This document shows, one piece after another, positions 8,155-17,381 of a stretch of 64,000 nt of DNA (positions are counted from its first letter, which is position 1; the number at the start of each line of letters is the position of its first letter). The DNA is from Nonomuraea pusilla (lineage in GTDB: Bacteria; Actinomycetota; Actinomycetes; Streptosporangiales; Streptosporangiaceae): contig NZ_FOBF01000024.1 in assembly GCF_900109355.1 (NCBI RefSeq), positions 90,397 to 154,396 on the forward strand, in the 5' to 3' direction. The translations under genes were made by a program, and so were the position numbers. The notes under the pieces were generated by a model. The model did no database searches and had not been told where the DNA came from. It was given only the letters and a program-made list of their open reading frames with translations.

Positions 8155-9993
8155 TCAGGCCTCCTGCGGAGTGGTCGTGCGGCCGGTGGAGTCGGCGCTC
8201 ATGCGCTCGGCGTCCAGACCGGACAGCGGGTGCCCCTTGGCGAAGAACTTCAGCCTCGCCAGCAGCGCGATGAACGGCTTGGTGAACAGGAACACCACCA
8301 CGATGTCGATGAGCGTCGTCAGGCCCATCGCGAAGGCGAACCCGGCCACGCCGCCCACCGCCAGGAAGTAGAGCACGACCGCGGCGATGAACATGACGGC
8401 GTCGGCGATCAGGATCGTACGCCTGGCGCGGACCCACGCCACCTCGACGGCCGAGCGCAGCGAGCGCCGCCCCTCCTTCATCTCGTCACGGATGCGTTCG
8501 AAGTAGACGATGAAGGAGTCGGCGGTGATGCCGATGGAGACCACCAGGCCGATGATGTGCGGCAGCGACAGCCGGAACCCGGCGTTGTGCCCGAGCACCA
8601 CGACCGACGTGTACGTGATGACCGTGGCCACCACGAGGCTCAGCACCGCGACGAGACCGAGGCCGCGGTAGTACAGCAGCGAGTAGACGACAACCAGGCC
8701 GAGGCCGATGATGCCGGCGATCAGACCGCCCATGAGCTGGTCCTGGCCGAGGGTGGAGGAGACCGTGTCGATCGAGCTGCGCTGGAACTTCAGCGGCAGC
8801 GCGCCGTACTTGAGCTGCTCGGCGAGGTCGGTGGCGCTCTTCTGGTCGAAGCCGCCGGTGATCTCGGCGCGGCCGCCGGGGATCGGGCCGAGGATGTTCG
8901 GGGCGGTGATGACGACGCCGTCGAGGACGACCGCGACCTTGTTGCGCGGCTCCTGCGAGTTGTAGGCGGTCTGGGTGAGCTTGGCCCACGCCTCGGCGCC
9001 CTTGCTCTTGAAGTCGAGCTGGACGACCCACTCGGTGGTGCCCTGGCGGATGCCGGACGACGCGGTGTCGATGTCGGTGCCGACGACCTTGGCGACGTCG
9101 AGCACGTACTTCGCGCTGCCGTCGCTCTCGCAGGCCGCGTACTGCTTGTTCGGGTCGTCCTGGACGCCCTGGCCGCGCTTGGCGGGGTCGCTGCAGTCGA
9201 GCTTGTGGAACTGCTGCAGCACGGCGGGGTCGATGCCCTGGGTGTCTATGCCGGCGTTGGGATCGTCGGAGGGCTTCGCGCTCGGCGAGGCGCTCGGTGT
9301 GGGAGTGGCCTTGGCCTCGCGCTTGTTGCCCGCCTGACGCTGCCCGTTCTGCTGCTGCCCGGTCTGGCGCTGTCCGTCCTGGCCGGAGCGGGCCTGCTCG
9401 TTCTGCGTCTTGGTGTCACGCCTGGCCGGGGTGCTGGTCGGCGTGGCCGACGGCGTCGGCGCCGTCAGCGCCGACGACAGCGCCTTGCCCGTGGGGGAGG
9501 CGCTCGGCGCGCCCGCCGACGGCGAGCTCTTCGGCTGGCCGGACTGGGTCGCCGAGGCCGACGGCGAGGCGCCCGGGGTGGGCGCCTCGGTGGACAGGTT
9601 CTGCGGGACCTGCGTGGCCTGCATGGCGAGCACCTGGCGGAAACGCAGCTCCGCCGTGGTGGCGACCAGCTTGATGGCCTCGCTCTGTCCGACGCCCGGG
9701 ATGGAGATGATGATGTTGTCGCCGGACTTGGCGACCTCGGCGTCGGAGATGCCGGTGCCGTTGACGCGGTCGCGGATGATGTTCACCGCGCGGTCGAGGA
9801 TCTCCTCGGGAGGAGCCGCGCCGTTCTGCGTCACGGGTGACAGCGTCACCGTCGTGCCACCGGCGAGGTCGAGCCCCAGCTTCGGCGTGAACGCCTTCTG
9901 CAGGAACATCGTCCCGCCCAGGGCGAGGATGAGCGCCAGCAGCACCAGGAGCGTGCGCCCTGGTCGGCTGTGGCGGCTGGTCGGTCGGGCCAC
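8155..9993 (-). CDS. secD: Protein translocase subunit SecD with a low-complexity insert
   Basis: A 612-residue SecD: first membrane segment at 14-30, the GLDLAGGTTVTL P1 motif, then the C-terminal six-helix RND-type bundle from about 425 with the IGITADSFIVYFERIRDE segment. Between roughly residues 115 and 235 the periplasmic head contains an insert rich in Ser, Pro, Ala, Thr and then Gln/Gly/Arg (NEQARSGQDGQRQTGQQ). GTG 9993 is used; only a weak GAGAG site is present upstream. It sits between yajC and secF in a canonical translocase operon. Confidence 0.96.
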   Translation of the reverse strand: MARPTSRHSRPGRTLLVLLALILALGGTMFLQKAFTPKLGLDLAGGTTVTLSPVTQNGAAPPEEILDRAVNIIRDRVNGTGISDAEVAKSGDNIIISIPGVGQSEAIKLVATTAELRFRQVLAMQATQVPQNLSTEAPTPGASPSASATQSGQPKSSPSAGAPSASPTGKALSSALTAPTPSATPTSTPARRDTKTQNEQARSGQDGQRQTGQQQNGQRQAGNKREAKATPTPSASPSAKPSDDPNAGIDTQGIDPAVLQQFHKLDCSDPAKRGQGVQDDPNKQYAACESDGSAKYVLDVAKVVGTDIDTASSGIRQGTTEWVVQLDFKSKGAEAWAKLTQTAYNSQEPRNKVAVVLDGVVITAPNILGPIPGGRAEITGGFDQKSATDLAEQLKYGALPLKFQRSSIDTVSSTLGQDQLMGGLIAGIIGLGLVVVYSLLYYRGLGLVAVLSLVVATVITYTSVVVLGHNAGFRLSLPHIIGLVVSIGITADSFIVYFERIRDEMKEGRRSLRSAVEVAWVRARRTILIADAVMFIAAVVLYFLAVGGVAGFAFAMGLTTLIDIVVVFLFTKPFIALLARLKFFAKGHPLSGLDAERMSADSTGRTTTPQEA

Positions 9994-10036
9994 TGGTCGT
10001 CGATTCTCTCAGATAGGGGTTTGTCGCAGAGCTTAG

Positions 10037-10393
10037 TCAGGACTGCTTGTTGTCGGTGCCCTGATCGCCGTCGCGCTCCGCCGACGTCTCGCTGTCGCTC
10101 TCGGCGGGCTCCTCGGCGGGAGCGTCACCCGGCGTGACGACACGGCCGATCGCGGCCTTCACCCAGCGGGTCTCGACGCCGGGGGCGACCTCAAGGATCA
10201 CGTCCTCATTGTCCACCGCGACCACGGTGCCGAACAGGCCCGTCGTGGTCATGACACGGGCCCCGGTGGTCAGGGAGTTCTGCATCTGGACGGCTTCCTG
10301 CTGACGCTTGCGCTGCGGACGGATCAGCAGGAAGTAGAACACCACCACCAGCAGGACCAGCGGCAGGAAGCTTGTGAGTTGTCCCGTGTCCAT
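10037..10393 (-). CDS. yajC: Preprotein translocase subunit YajC
   Basis: A 118-residue protein with one N-terminal membrane segment (SFLPLVLLVVVFYFLL), followed immediately by the YajC signature IRPQRKRQQ and MTTTGLFGTVVAV, then an acidic Glu/Ser/Asp-rich tail. It is an accessory subunit of the SecDF complex. ATG 10393 is selected because GGAAGG lies about 8 nt upstream; a TTG nine codons earlier is unlikely. It is followed by secD after 43 nt and preceded by 211 nt without a gene before ruvB ends. Confidence 0.93.
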   Translation of the reverse strand: MDTGQLTSFLPLVLLVVVFYFLLIRPQRKRQQEAVQMQNSLTTGARVMTTTGLFGTVVAVDNEDVILEVAPGVETRWVKAAIGRVVTPGDAPAEEPAESDSETSAERDGDQGTDNKQS

Positions 10394-10604
10394 CAGGGGC
10401 GACCTTCCATAGTCGTACAAGGAGTTGACACCGGCCTGGCGCCGGAAATTCCGTGCGTGGCATCGGGCCGCGCCGCTCAGCCCGTCAGCCTACACAGCCA
10501 GCCAAGCCACGGAGTGTAGGCGGTTGTTGCGAAACGCGGCAACGAAGCAGCGTTTTGGCGCGCGGGGAAGTTCCCAATTTGAAATGGTTGCAACCGTTCT
10601 GTGA

Positions 10605-11636
<1,032 letters not shown>

Positions 11637-11726
11637 GTCCTGCCCTCCTCACCCTGATGCTCGCCACCCGTACGATCTCCTGCCGCTCCGCCCTCCGCGC
11701 CCCCGCCCGGACGCTCGGGTGGGCGG

Positions 11727-12347
11727 TCATCGGACGCTCAGGGCCCGCAGCGCCGCCTTGAGCAGCGCGGCGATCTGGGGCTGGCGGCCCGCGGCGAGGT
11801 CGGCGTCGGCCTGCGGCTCGACGGCGGCGACCGCCTCGTCGGCGTCCTTGCCGGAGTAGCCCAGCCCGACCAGGCCCGAGTGGACCTGCTCGCGCCACAG
11901 CGCCGCCCGCGTCTCGCCGTGCAGCGCCGCCGTGACGGCCTCCTCGGGCGTGCCGAGGCGGTCCTTCAGTTCGAGGACGATGCGCTGGGCGCCCTTCTGG
12001 CCGATGCCGGGCACCTTCGTGAGCGCCTTCAGGTCGGCGCTCGCCACGGCGACGCGCAGCGCGTTCGGCGTGTGGACGGCGAGCATGGACAGCGCCAGCT
12101 TCGGGCCCACGCCGCTCGCGGTCTGGAGCAGCTCGAACACGGCCCGCTCGTCGTCGGTGGCGAAGCCGTACAGGGTGAGCGACTCCTCGCGCACCACCAG
12201 GGACGTGGCCAGGCGGGCCTGCTCGCCCACCCGGAGCGTGGCCAGGGTGCCCGGCGTGCAGTGGGTCAGGACGCCCACGCCGCCGACCTCGATCACCGCG
12301 GCGTCGGGGGCGATGGCCGCCACCGTGCCGTTCACCGACGCGATCAC
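11727..12347 (-). CDS. ruvA: Holliday junction DNA-binding protein RuvA
   Basis: A 206-residue protein starting VIASVNGTVAAIAPDAAVIE, an OB fold, followed by two helix-hairpin-helix motifs (LLQTASGVGPKLALSML and LTKVPGIGQKGAQRI) and a C-terminal domain that contacts RuvB (residues about 155-206, GLVGLGYSGKDADEAV). It binds four-way junctions as a tetramer. The GTG at 12347 overlaps the ruvC stop by four bases (GTGA), so translation is probably coupled. A much longer open frame runs upstream antisense to the eis-like gene but has no protein similarity. Confidence 0.96.
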   Translation of the reverse strand: MIASVNGTVAAIAPDAAVIEVGGVGVLTHCTPGTLATLRVGEQARLATSLVVREESLTLYGFATDDERAVFELLQTASGVGPKLALSMLAVHTPNALRVAVASADLKALTKVPGIGQKGAQRIVLELKDRLGTPEEAVTAALHGETRAALWREQVHSGLVGLGYSGKDADEAVAAVEPQADADLAAGRQPQIAALLKAALRALSVR

Positions 12348-12874
12348 CGCGTGACGTCCTTCCGCGCGGCCCTGGCGACCGCCTGGGCGAGGCGGTGCTG
12401 GACGCCGCCGCGCCAGACGTGGCAGATGGCCAGGGCGAGCGCGTCGGCGGCGTCGGCGGGCTTGGGCATCTCGGTCAGGCGCAGCAGGCGGGTGACCATC
12501 GCGCCGATCTGCTTCTTGTCGGCGGTGCCGCTGCCGGTGACGGCCGCCTTCACCTCGGACGGCGTGTGCAGCGCGACCGGCAGCCCGCGCCTGGCGGCGC
12601 ACAGCACGGCGATGCCGGCCGCCTGGGCGGTGCCCATCACGGTGCGGACGTTGTGCTGGCTGAACACCCGCTCGACCGCCACGGCGTCGGGCCTGACGTC
12701 GTCGAGCCACTGCTCGATGCCCGCCTCGATGCCGACCAGGCGGCTGCCGAGCTCCTCGTCGGCCCCGGTGCGCACCACGCCGACCGCCACCAGCTTCAGC
12801 GGCGCGCCCGGACGCCCCTCGACCGCCCCCAGGCCGCACCGGGTCAGCCCCGGGTCGACGCCCATCACGCGCAC
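12344..12874 (-). CDS. ruvC: Crossover junction endodeoxyribonuclease RuvC
   Basis: A 176-residue resolvase starting VRVMGVDPGLTRCG; the catalytic acidic residues are visible in the first strand (VDPG), in AVERVFSQHN and in the C-terminal DAADALALAICH. It cuts Holliday junctions bound by RuvAB. GTG 12874 is chosen because GGGGAGGG lies 7 nt upstream. A start at 12913 is excluded because the upstream codons are the SOS box and ribosome-binding site. First gene of ruvCAB. Confidence 0.96.
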   Translation of the reverse strand: MRVMGVDPGLTRCGLGAVEGRPGAPLKLVAVGVVRTGADEELGSRLVGIEAGIEQWLDDVRPDAVAVERVFSQHNVRTVMGTAQAAGIAVLCAARRGLPVALHTPSEVKAAVTGSGTADKKQIGAMVTRLLRLTEMPKPADAADALALAICHVWRGGVQHRLAQAVARAARKDVTR

Positions 12875-12895
12875 CGGCACGCCCTCCCCTGTCGC

Positions 12896-12909
12896 CGAAC
12901 ATCTGTTCG
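12896..12909. promoter_or_regulatory. SOS (LexA) box before ruvC
   Basis: The perfect palindrome CGAAC-ATCT-GTTCG matches the Gram-positive/actinobacterial LexA consensus CGAAC-N4-GTTCG. It lies 22 nt upstream of the ruvC start, so LexA binding would block ruvCAB transcription until DNA damage. Confidence 0.85.
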
Positions 12910-12956
12910 GCACAGGACTTTACCCCGGCGGCGACGCCCCGCGCACCGTGAAACGC

Positions 12957-12990
12957 GAGAGGAGGCCGCCCGGTGCGGCGGCCTCCTCTC
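12957..12990 (-). terminator. Perfect 14-bp hairpin terminator after the eis-like gene
   Basis: GAGAGGAGGCCGCC and its exact complement are separated by a 6-nt loop. It starts 11 nt after the stop of the acetyltransferase gene and separates that unit from ruvCAB. Confidence 0.8.
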
Positions 12991-13000
12991 GGGAGGCGGG

Positions 13001-14143
13001 TCAGAAGTAGTCGAGCATGTGGGGCCTGGCGGCGAAGACGGCGTCGAGGAGCTCGTCGTGCCGGTCGTCGCCCGTCAGCAGGCCGCTCAGGCGCAGCGTG
13101 GACGTCGGCACGCCCGCGTACAGCGCGGAGAATCCGTTGACCGTCATGGCGGGCCCGTCGCCCGTGGACGGGGTGGCGGCGCCGGACCCGCCGGAGAACG
13201 CCAGCCGCCACGTGCCGCCGCCCCTGAGCGGGTCGTCGACCCTGATCACGGCCTCCCCGCCGACGACGGACGGGTAGCCCCTGCGCTCCACGGCGGCCGG
13301 CACGTCGAGGACGCGGAACATCCAGCGCCTCTGCTCGACGACGTCCTTCGAACGCTCGCGCAGCAGCCACAGCACCGGGTCGTCGGGGGCGAGCGCCGCG
13401 GTTACCTTGCCGGCGACCGTGGACGCGCTTCCGACCATCGACCACAGGGCCCGCGCGGTCTCCTCGGAGCCCGCGACGAGGTTGTCGACGACGATGTCGC
13501 CGTCCTGCCAGCGGTAGACGACGAAGCCGTCGTCGGCCAGGTACAGGAAGTCGTCCTCGTTGGCGAGCCAGACGCCCCAGGTGTGCTCGTCCCACGAGAC
13601 CGGGCCGCTCGCGCGCGAGGCGGCGTGGACGCGGTGCAGCACCGCGATCACCTCGGCGGCGTCGGCGGCGCCCATCCTGCGGAGCTTGACCTGCGCGGAC
13701 GGGCGGATCTCGCGCAGCGCGGCGGTGGGCAGCGTCACGACGTGCTGGGCGCCGGCGTGCTCGTACCCCACGGCGCGGTAGAGGGGCGTGGTGGCCGGGT
13801 AGAGCGCCGAGACGGCGTCGCCGAGCGCGGCGGCCCTGTCGACGACGGCACGCATGATCGCGGTGCCGACGCCGCGCCCGCGGTCCTCGGGGTTGACGGT
13901 GACGCCGGCGACACCGGCCATCGGCTGGGGCCTGCCGTGCCACCACTGCGTGAACCGGCGCAGCCGGGCGGAGGCGGCCAGCCTGGCGCCGTCGAACACG
14001 CCGAGGTAGCGGCCCTCGTCGAGCGTGGGCCCGACCGCCTTCCTCCATCTCTCGGCGTCGGAGGCGGAGATGGGGCCGAAGGAGCGTTTGCGGAGGTCGA
14101 GGACGTCGTCGAGGTCATCGGGAGTGAGGTCACGGATTTCCAC
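13001..14143 (-). CDS. Eis-like GNAT N-acetyltransferase
   Basis: About 380 residues. The N-terminal GNAT domain shows the acetyl-CoA loop VTVNPEDRGRGVGTAIM near residue 90; a second GNAT-like part and a C-terminal sterol-carrier-like domain follow, the layout of Eis family enzymes. The chain ends in MLDYF; in mycobacterial Eis the C-terminal phenylalanine carboxylate takes part in catalysis, so the ending fits an active enzyme. Eis proteins acetylate amines on diverse substrates, including aminoglycosides; the substrate here is unknown. GTG 14143 was taken as start; a TTG at 14152 is the alternative and neither has a strong ribosome site. It stands alone between two terminators. Confidence 0.85.
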   Translation of the reverse strand: MEIRDLTPDDLDDVLDLRKRSFGPISASDAERWRKAVGPTLDEGRYLGVFDGARLAASARLRRFTQWWHGRPQPMAGVAGVTVNPEDRGRGVGTAIMRAVVDRAAALGDAVSALYPATTPLYRAVGYEHAGAQHVVTLPTAALREIRPSAQVKLRRMGAADAAEVIAVLHRVHAASRASGPVSWDEHTWGVWLANEDDFLYLADDGFVVYRWQDGDIVVDNLVAGSEETARALWSMVGSASTVAGKVTAALAPDDPVLWLLRERSKDVVEQRRWMFRVLDVPAAVERRGYPSVVGGEAVIRVDDPLRGGGTWRLAFSGGSGAATPSTGDGPAMTVNGFSALYAGVPTSTLRLSGLLTGDDRHDELLDAVFAARPHMLDYF

Positions 14144-14166
14144 GATGCACAACCTACGCAGTGCTC

Positions 14167-14208
14167 CCGGCGGCCCGCGAACGATTAACGGCGACGGCGG
14201 GCCGCCGG
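14167..14208 (-). terminator. Hairpin after yebC
   Basis: A perfect 12-bp inverted repeat (CCGGCGGCCCGC and complement) with an 18-nt loop lies 14 nt beyond the yebC stop. Confidence 0.6.
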
Positions 14209-14221
14209 CCGGGGGCGCCGG

Positions 14222-14974
14222 TCAGGCCTCGATCGCCGCCAGGATCTCGTCGGAGACGTCGAAGTTGGCGAAGACGTTCTGGACGTCGTCGCTGTCCTCC
14301 AGCGCGTCGATGAGGCGGAACACCTTCTTGGCGCCCTCCTCGTCGAGCGGCACGGTCATGGTGGGCACGAAGCTCGACTCGGCGGAGTCGTAGTCGATGC
14401 CGGCCTCCTGCAGCGCCTTGCGGACCGGGACGAGGTCGCCGGCCTCGGACAGCACCTCGAAGGAGTCGCCGAGGTCGTTGACCTCCTCGGCGCCCGCGTC
14501 GAGCACCGCCATGAGCACGGTGTCCTCGTCGAGGCCGTTCTTGGGGACGATCACGACGCCCTTGCGGTTGAACATGTACGACACCGAGCCGGGGTCGGCC
14601 AGCGAGCCGCCGTTGCGGGTGAGCGCCACCCTGACCTCGGAGGCGGCGCGGTTGCGGTTGTCGGTGAGGCACTCGATGAGCACCGCGACCCCGCCCGGCG
14701 CGTAGCCCTCGTACATGATGGTCTGCCAGTCGGCGCCGCCGGCCTCGAGGCCGCCGCCGCGCTTGCGCGCCCGCTCGATGTTGTCGTTGGGCACGGAGTT
14801 CTTCTTCGCCTTGAAGATGGCGTCGAAGAGAGTGGGGTTGGCGTCCGGGTCGGGGCCGCCGGTCCGTGCCGCCACTTCGATGTTCTTGATGAGCTTGGCG
14901 AACAGCTTGCCGCGCTTGGCGTCGAGCGCGGCCTTCTTGTGCTTCGTCGTCGCCCATTTGGAGTGGCCGGACAT
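14222..14974 (-). CDS. YebC/PmpR family DNA-binding regulator
   Basis: A 250-residue protein with the family start MSGHSKWATTKHKKAA, a GGPDPDANP segment and three-domain length typical of YebC. Proteins of this family act as transcription regulators or as factors that help ribosomes through difficult stretches; which role applies here cannot be told. The start lies 3 nt after the pdxT stop, and its ribosome-binding site overlaps the end of pdxT, so the two are coupled. The pdxT-yebC-ruvC neighbourhood is conserved in actinobacteria. Confidence 0.93.
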   Translation of the reverse strand: MSGHSKWATTKHKKAALDAKRGKLFAKLIKNIEVAARTGGPDPDANPTLFDAIFKAKKNSVPNDNIERARKRGGGLEAGGADWQTIMYEGYAPGGVAVLIECLTDNRNRAASEVRVALTRNGGSLADPGSVSYMFNRKGVVIVPKNGLDEDTVLMAVLDAGAEEVNDLGDSFEVLSEAGDLVPVRKALQEAGIDYDSAESSFVPTMTVPLDEEGAKKVFRLIDALEDSDDVQNVFANFDVSDEILAAIEA

Positions 14975-14977
14975 TCC

Positions 14978-15556
14978 CTAGAGCTCCCTCACCATGTCTA
15001 CGAAGTAACGGTGCACGCGAGTGTCCCCGGTCAGCTCGGGGTGGAACGACGTCGCGAGCAGCGGCCCTTGACGGACCGCGACGATCCTATCTCCAGGCTC
15101 GGCCCTGCCCAGCACCTCGACGCCGGCGCCGACCGATTCGACCCACGGTGCCCTGATGAAGATGGCGCGTACGCGCTCTCCGGCGAAGTCCAGATCGGAC
15201 TCGAAGGAGTCGACCTGGCGGCCGAAGGCGTTGCGCCTGACGACCATGTCGATGCCGCCGATGGTCTGCTGGCCCTCGATGCCGTCCTGGATCCTGTCGG
15301 CCAGCATGATCATGCCGGCGCAGGAGCCGTAGGCGGGCATGCCTTCCTTGATCCGCACGCGCAGGGGTTCGAGCAGGTCGAAGATGTCGGCCAGCTTCCA
15401 CATGGTGGTGGACTCGCCGCCGGGGATGACCAGGCCGTCGACCGCGTCCAGCTCGGCGGGCCTGCGGACGGTGATGGCCGTGGCGCCCGACTCCTGAAGC
15501 ATGCGCGCGTGTTCGCGCACGTCTCCCTGGAGAGCGAGCACACCGATCGTGGGCAC
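14978..15556 (-). CDS. pdxT: Pyridoxal 5'-phosphate synthase glutaminase subunit PdxT
   Basis: A 192-residue class I glutaminase that feeds ammonia to PdxS in the deoxyxylulose-independent PLP route. Signatures: the N-terminus IGVLALQGDVREH, VIPGGESTTMWKL, the nucleophile in YGSCAGMI and the SFHPELTGD catalytic His/Glu. GTG 15556 is preceded by GGAAGGAT at good spacing. Its partner pdxS lies 3.7 kb away, separated by a MarR/MFS pair and phoD, rather than directly upstream as in most relatives. Confidence 0.97.
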   Translation of the reverse strand: MPTIGVLALQGDVREHARMLQESGATAITVRRPAELDAVDGLVIPGGESTTMWKLADIFDLLEPLRVRIKEGMPAYGSCAGMIMLADRIQDGIEGQQTIGGIDMVVRRNAFGRQVDSFESDLDFAGERVRAIFIRAPWVESVGAGVEVLGRAEPGDRIVAVRQGPLLATSFHPELTGDTRVHRYFVDMVREL

Positions 15557-15600
15557 AGTCGATCCTTCCGTCTGGGTGCGGGTTTTCCGACAATTCAACA

Positions 15601-15638
15601 CCAGGAGGGGCCCGTGTCTTCCGACGGGCCCCTCCTGG
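15601..15638 (-). terminator. Perfect 15-bp hairpin terminator after the MFS gene
   Basis: CCAGGAGGGGCCCGT pairs exactly with ACGGGCCCCTCCTGG across an 8-nt loop. It begins 8 nt after the MFS stop and insulates the MarR/MFS unit from pdxT. Confidence 0.85.
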
Positions 15639-15645
15639 TTGACGC

Positions 15646-16842
15646 TCACGCCGCCGGAGAGGGGGCGGGCTCGACCCTGGCGAGGGTGCTGAGGTGGTGG
15701 CGCCTGGCGTGCAGGACGCCCATGCCGGCCAGGCAGCACAGGGCGCCGAGCAGGTACGGGACGGCGGTGCCGACGTCCTCGCCGAGCTTGGTGGCGACGA
15801 ACGGGGCGAGGGCGCCGCCCATCCAGCGGACGAAGTTGTACCCGGCCGAGGCGACGGGCCTCGGGGCGTCGGAGACCTCCATCGCGGACTCGGTGAAGAC
15901 GGTGTTGTTGAGCCCGATGGGGATGCCGGACAGGACGGTGAACACGATGATCCCCGCGTGGCCGGACAGCGCGATGCCGATCTGGAGGACGGCGAGCAGG
16001 GCCAGCGACAGGTGCAGCACGTTGACGCGGCCGATCCTGCGCTGGAGCGGCGGCGCGCCGAACACCGACGACAGCGCCACGCACACGCCCCAGCCGAAGA
16101 AGACCGCCCCGATGCCGTACGGGGACATGCCGAGGATGAACGGGGTGAAGGCGAGGATCGTGAAGAACGCGAAGTTGTAGAACAGCGCGGTGAACGCGGT
16201 GGTGGACAGGCCGCCGTGGGCGAGGGCCCGCAGCGGGGCGCTGAGCTTCGTCTTCACGGCGGGCCTGGCGGCCGGCCGCAGCAGCGTGGCGATGAGCACG
16301 AAGCCCACGGCCATGAGGGTGGCGGTGCCGAAGAACGGGGCGCGCCAGTTCCAGTCGCCGAGCAGGGCGCCGACGAGGGGTCCCGCGGAGATGCCGAGGC
16401 CGAGCGCGGCCTCGTACAGGATGATGGCGGACTCCGCGCCGCCGCTGGCCGCGCCGACGATGACGGCGAGCGCGGTGGCCACGAACAGGGCGTTGCCGAG
16501 GCCCCAGCCGGCGCGGAAGCCGACCAGTTCGGCGACGCCGGTGGAGGTGCCGGCGAGGGCGGCGAAGACGACGACCAGCGCGAGGCCGGCCAGCAGGGTC
16601 CGCTTGCCGCCGATGCGGCTGGAGACCCATCCGGTGACGAGCATGGCGATGGCCGTCACGAGGAAGTAGCTGGTGAACAGCAGCGACACCTGGCTGGGCG
16701 TGGCCTTCAGCCCCTGGGCGATGGAGGGGAGGATGGGGTCGACCAGGCCGATGCCCATGAAGGCGACGACCGCGGCGAACGCGGTGGCCCAGACGGACAT
16801 GGGCTGGCGCAGGATTCCCCCGGTGGACCCCTGGGATGTCAT
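15646..16842 (-). CDS. MFS transporter, drug-efflux type
   Basis: A 398-residue protein with about twelve hydrophobic segments. Between TM2 and TM3 it carries GWVSSRIGGKRTLLAG, the MFS motif A region, and it lacks long soluble domains, as in the DHA1 drug/proton antiporter group. AAGGAG precedes ATG 16842. It follows the marR gene by 31 nt, so it is probably its regulatory target and exports a compound sensed by that regulator. Substrate unknown. Confidence 0.85.
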   Translation of the reverse strand: MTSQGSTGGILRQPMSVWATAFAAVVAFMGIGLVDPILPSIAQGLKATPSQVSLLFTSYFLVTAIAMLVTGWVSSRIGGKRTLLAGLALVVVFAALAGTSTGVAELVGFRAGWGLGNALFVATALAVIVGAASGGAESAIILYEAALGLGISAGPLVGALLGDWNWRAPFFGTATLMAVGFVLIATLLRPAARPAVKTKLSAPLRALAHGGLSTTAFTALFYNFAFFTILAFTPFILGMSPYGIGAVFFGWGVCVALSSVFGAPPLQRRIGRVNVLHLSLALLAVLQIGIALSGHAGIIVFTVLSGIPIGLNNTVFTESAMEVSDAPRPVASAGYNFVRWMGGALAPFVATKLGEDVGTAVPYLLGALCCLAGMGVLHARRHHLSTLARVEPAPSPAA

Positions 16843-16873
16843 GGTGCTCCTTCTCTGAGATCGGCTCGCGGGT

Positions 16874-17296
16874 TCAGCTGCGGCCGAGCTTGGCCAGGAC
16901 GGGCAGGGCGGCGGCGAGCGTCGCGCGCTCCTCGGGCGTCAGGGCGTCCAGCTCGCCGGTGAGGCGGGCGAGCCTGGCCCGCCGGACGGCCAGCAGCCGG
17001 TCGCGGCCCTCGGTGGTGAGCTCGACGGTCCTGACGCGGGCGTCGGCGGGGTCGCTCCCCCGCGCCACCAGGCCGGCGTCCTCCAGCCTGTTGATCTGGA
17101 CGGTCATGGTGGGCAGCTGCACGGCGTGCTCCTCGGCGAGCTCGGTCATGCGGCGGGGGCCGTGTTCGAGCGAGCCGAGCACCGAGTACTGCTGGCTGGT
17201 GATGGGCTGGCCCGCGGTGGTGCGCCTGAGCAGGAAGACGAGGTGGCGCAGGACCGCGGAGACCTGCTCCGCGAGGTGGGTGGGATCGTCCGACAT
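16874..17296 (-). CDS. MarR family transcriptional regulator
   Basis: A 140-residue protein with the MarR winged helix (PITSQQYSVLGSLEHGPRR, MTELAEEHAVQLPTMTVQIN, then the wing ARGSDPADARVRTVEL) and flanking dimerisation helices. It should repress its own operon and the downstream MFS gene, releasing on ligand binding. ATG 17296 is used; an in-frame GTG at 17305 lies inside the proposed operator. No Shine-Dalgarno sequence is seen before either start. Confidence 0.9.
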   Translation of the reverse strand: MSDDPTHLAEQVSAVLRHLVFLLRRTTAGQPITSQQYSVLGSLEHGPRRMTELAEEHAVQLPTMTVQINRLEDAGLVARGSDPADARVRTVELTTEGRDRLLAVRRARLARLTGELDALTPEERATLAAALPVLAKLGRS

Positions 17297-17298
17297 AC

Positions 17299-17325
17299 TT
17301 AGCACAACTAACTTAGCCTGACTAA
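17299..17325. promoter_or_regulatory. Tandem palindromic operator for MarR
   Basis: Two copies of TTAG-N5-CTAA, TTAGCACAACTAA (17299-17311) and TTAGCCTGACTAA (17313-17325), stand 14 bp apart just upstream of the marR ATG. Location and symmetry fit a dimeric repressor site for autoregulation. Confidence 0.7.
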
Positions 17326-17342
17326 TATTCCGGGCGAAGAAG

Positions 17343-17372
17343 GGGGCGGCACCCCCACTGGGGTACCGCCCC
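17343..17372 (-). terminator. Hairpin terminator after phoD
   Basis: GGGGCGG-C-ACCCC pairs with GGGGT-A-CCGCCCC around a 4-nt loop with one internal mismatch, 10 nt after the phoD stop. Confidence 0.75.
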
Positions 17373-17381
17373 GCACACCCG

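Noticed and set aside
10586..10595. GGTTGCAACC palindrome between ruvB and yajC
   Set aside because: A 10-bp palindrome alone lies downstream of ruvB, not at a promoter of known function, and cannot be assigned.
12875..12913. N-terminal extension of RuvC to 12913
   Set aside because: The extra codons coincide with the SOS box and Shine-Dalgarno sequence and do not match other RuvC proteins.
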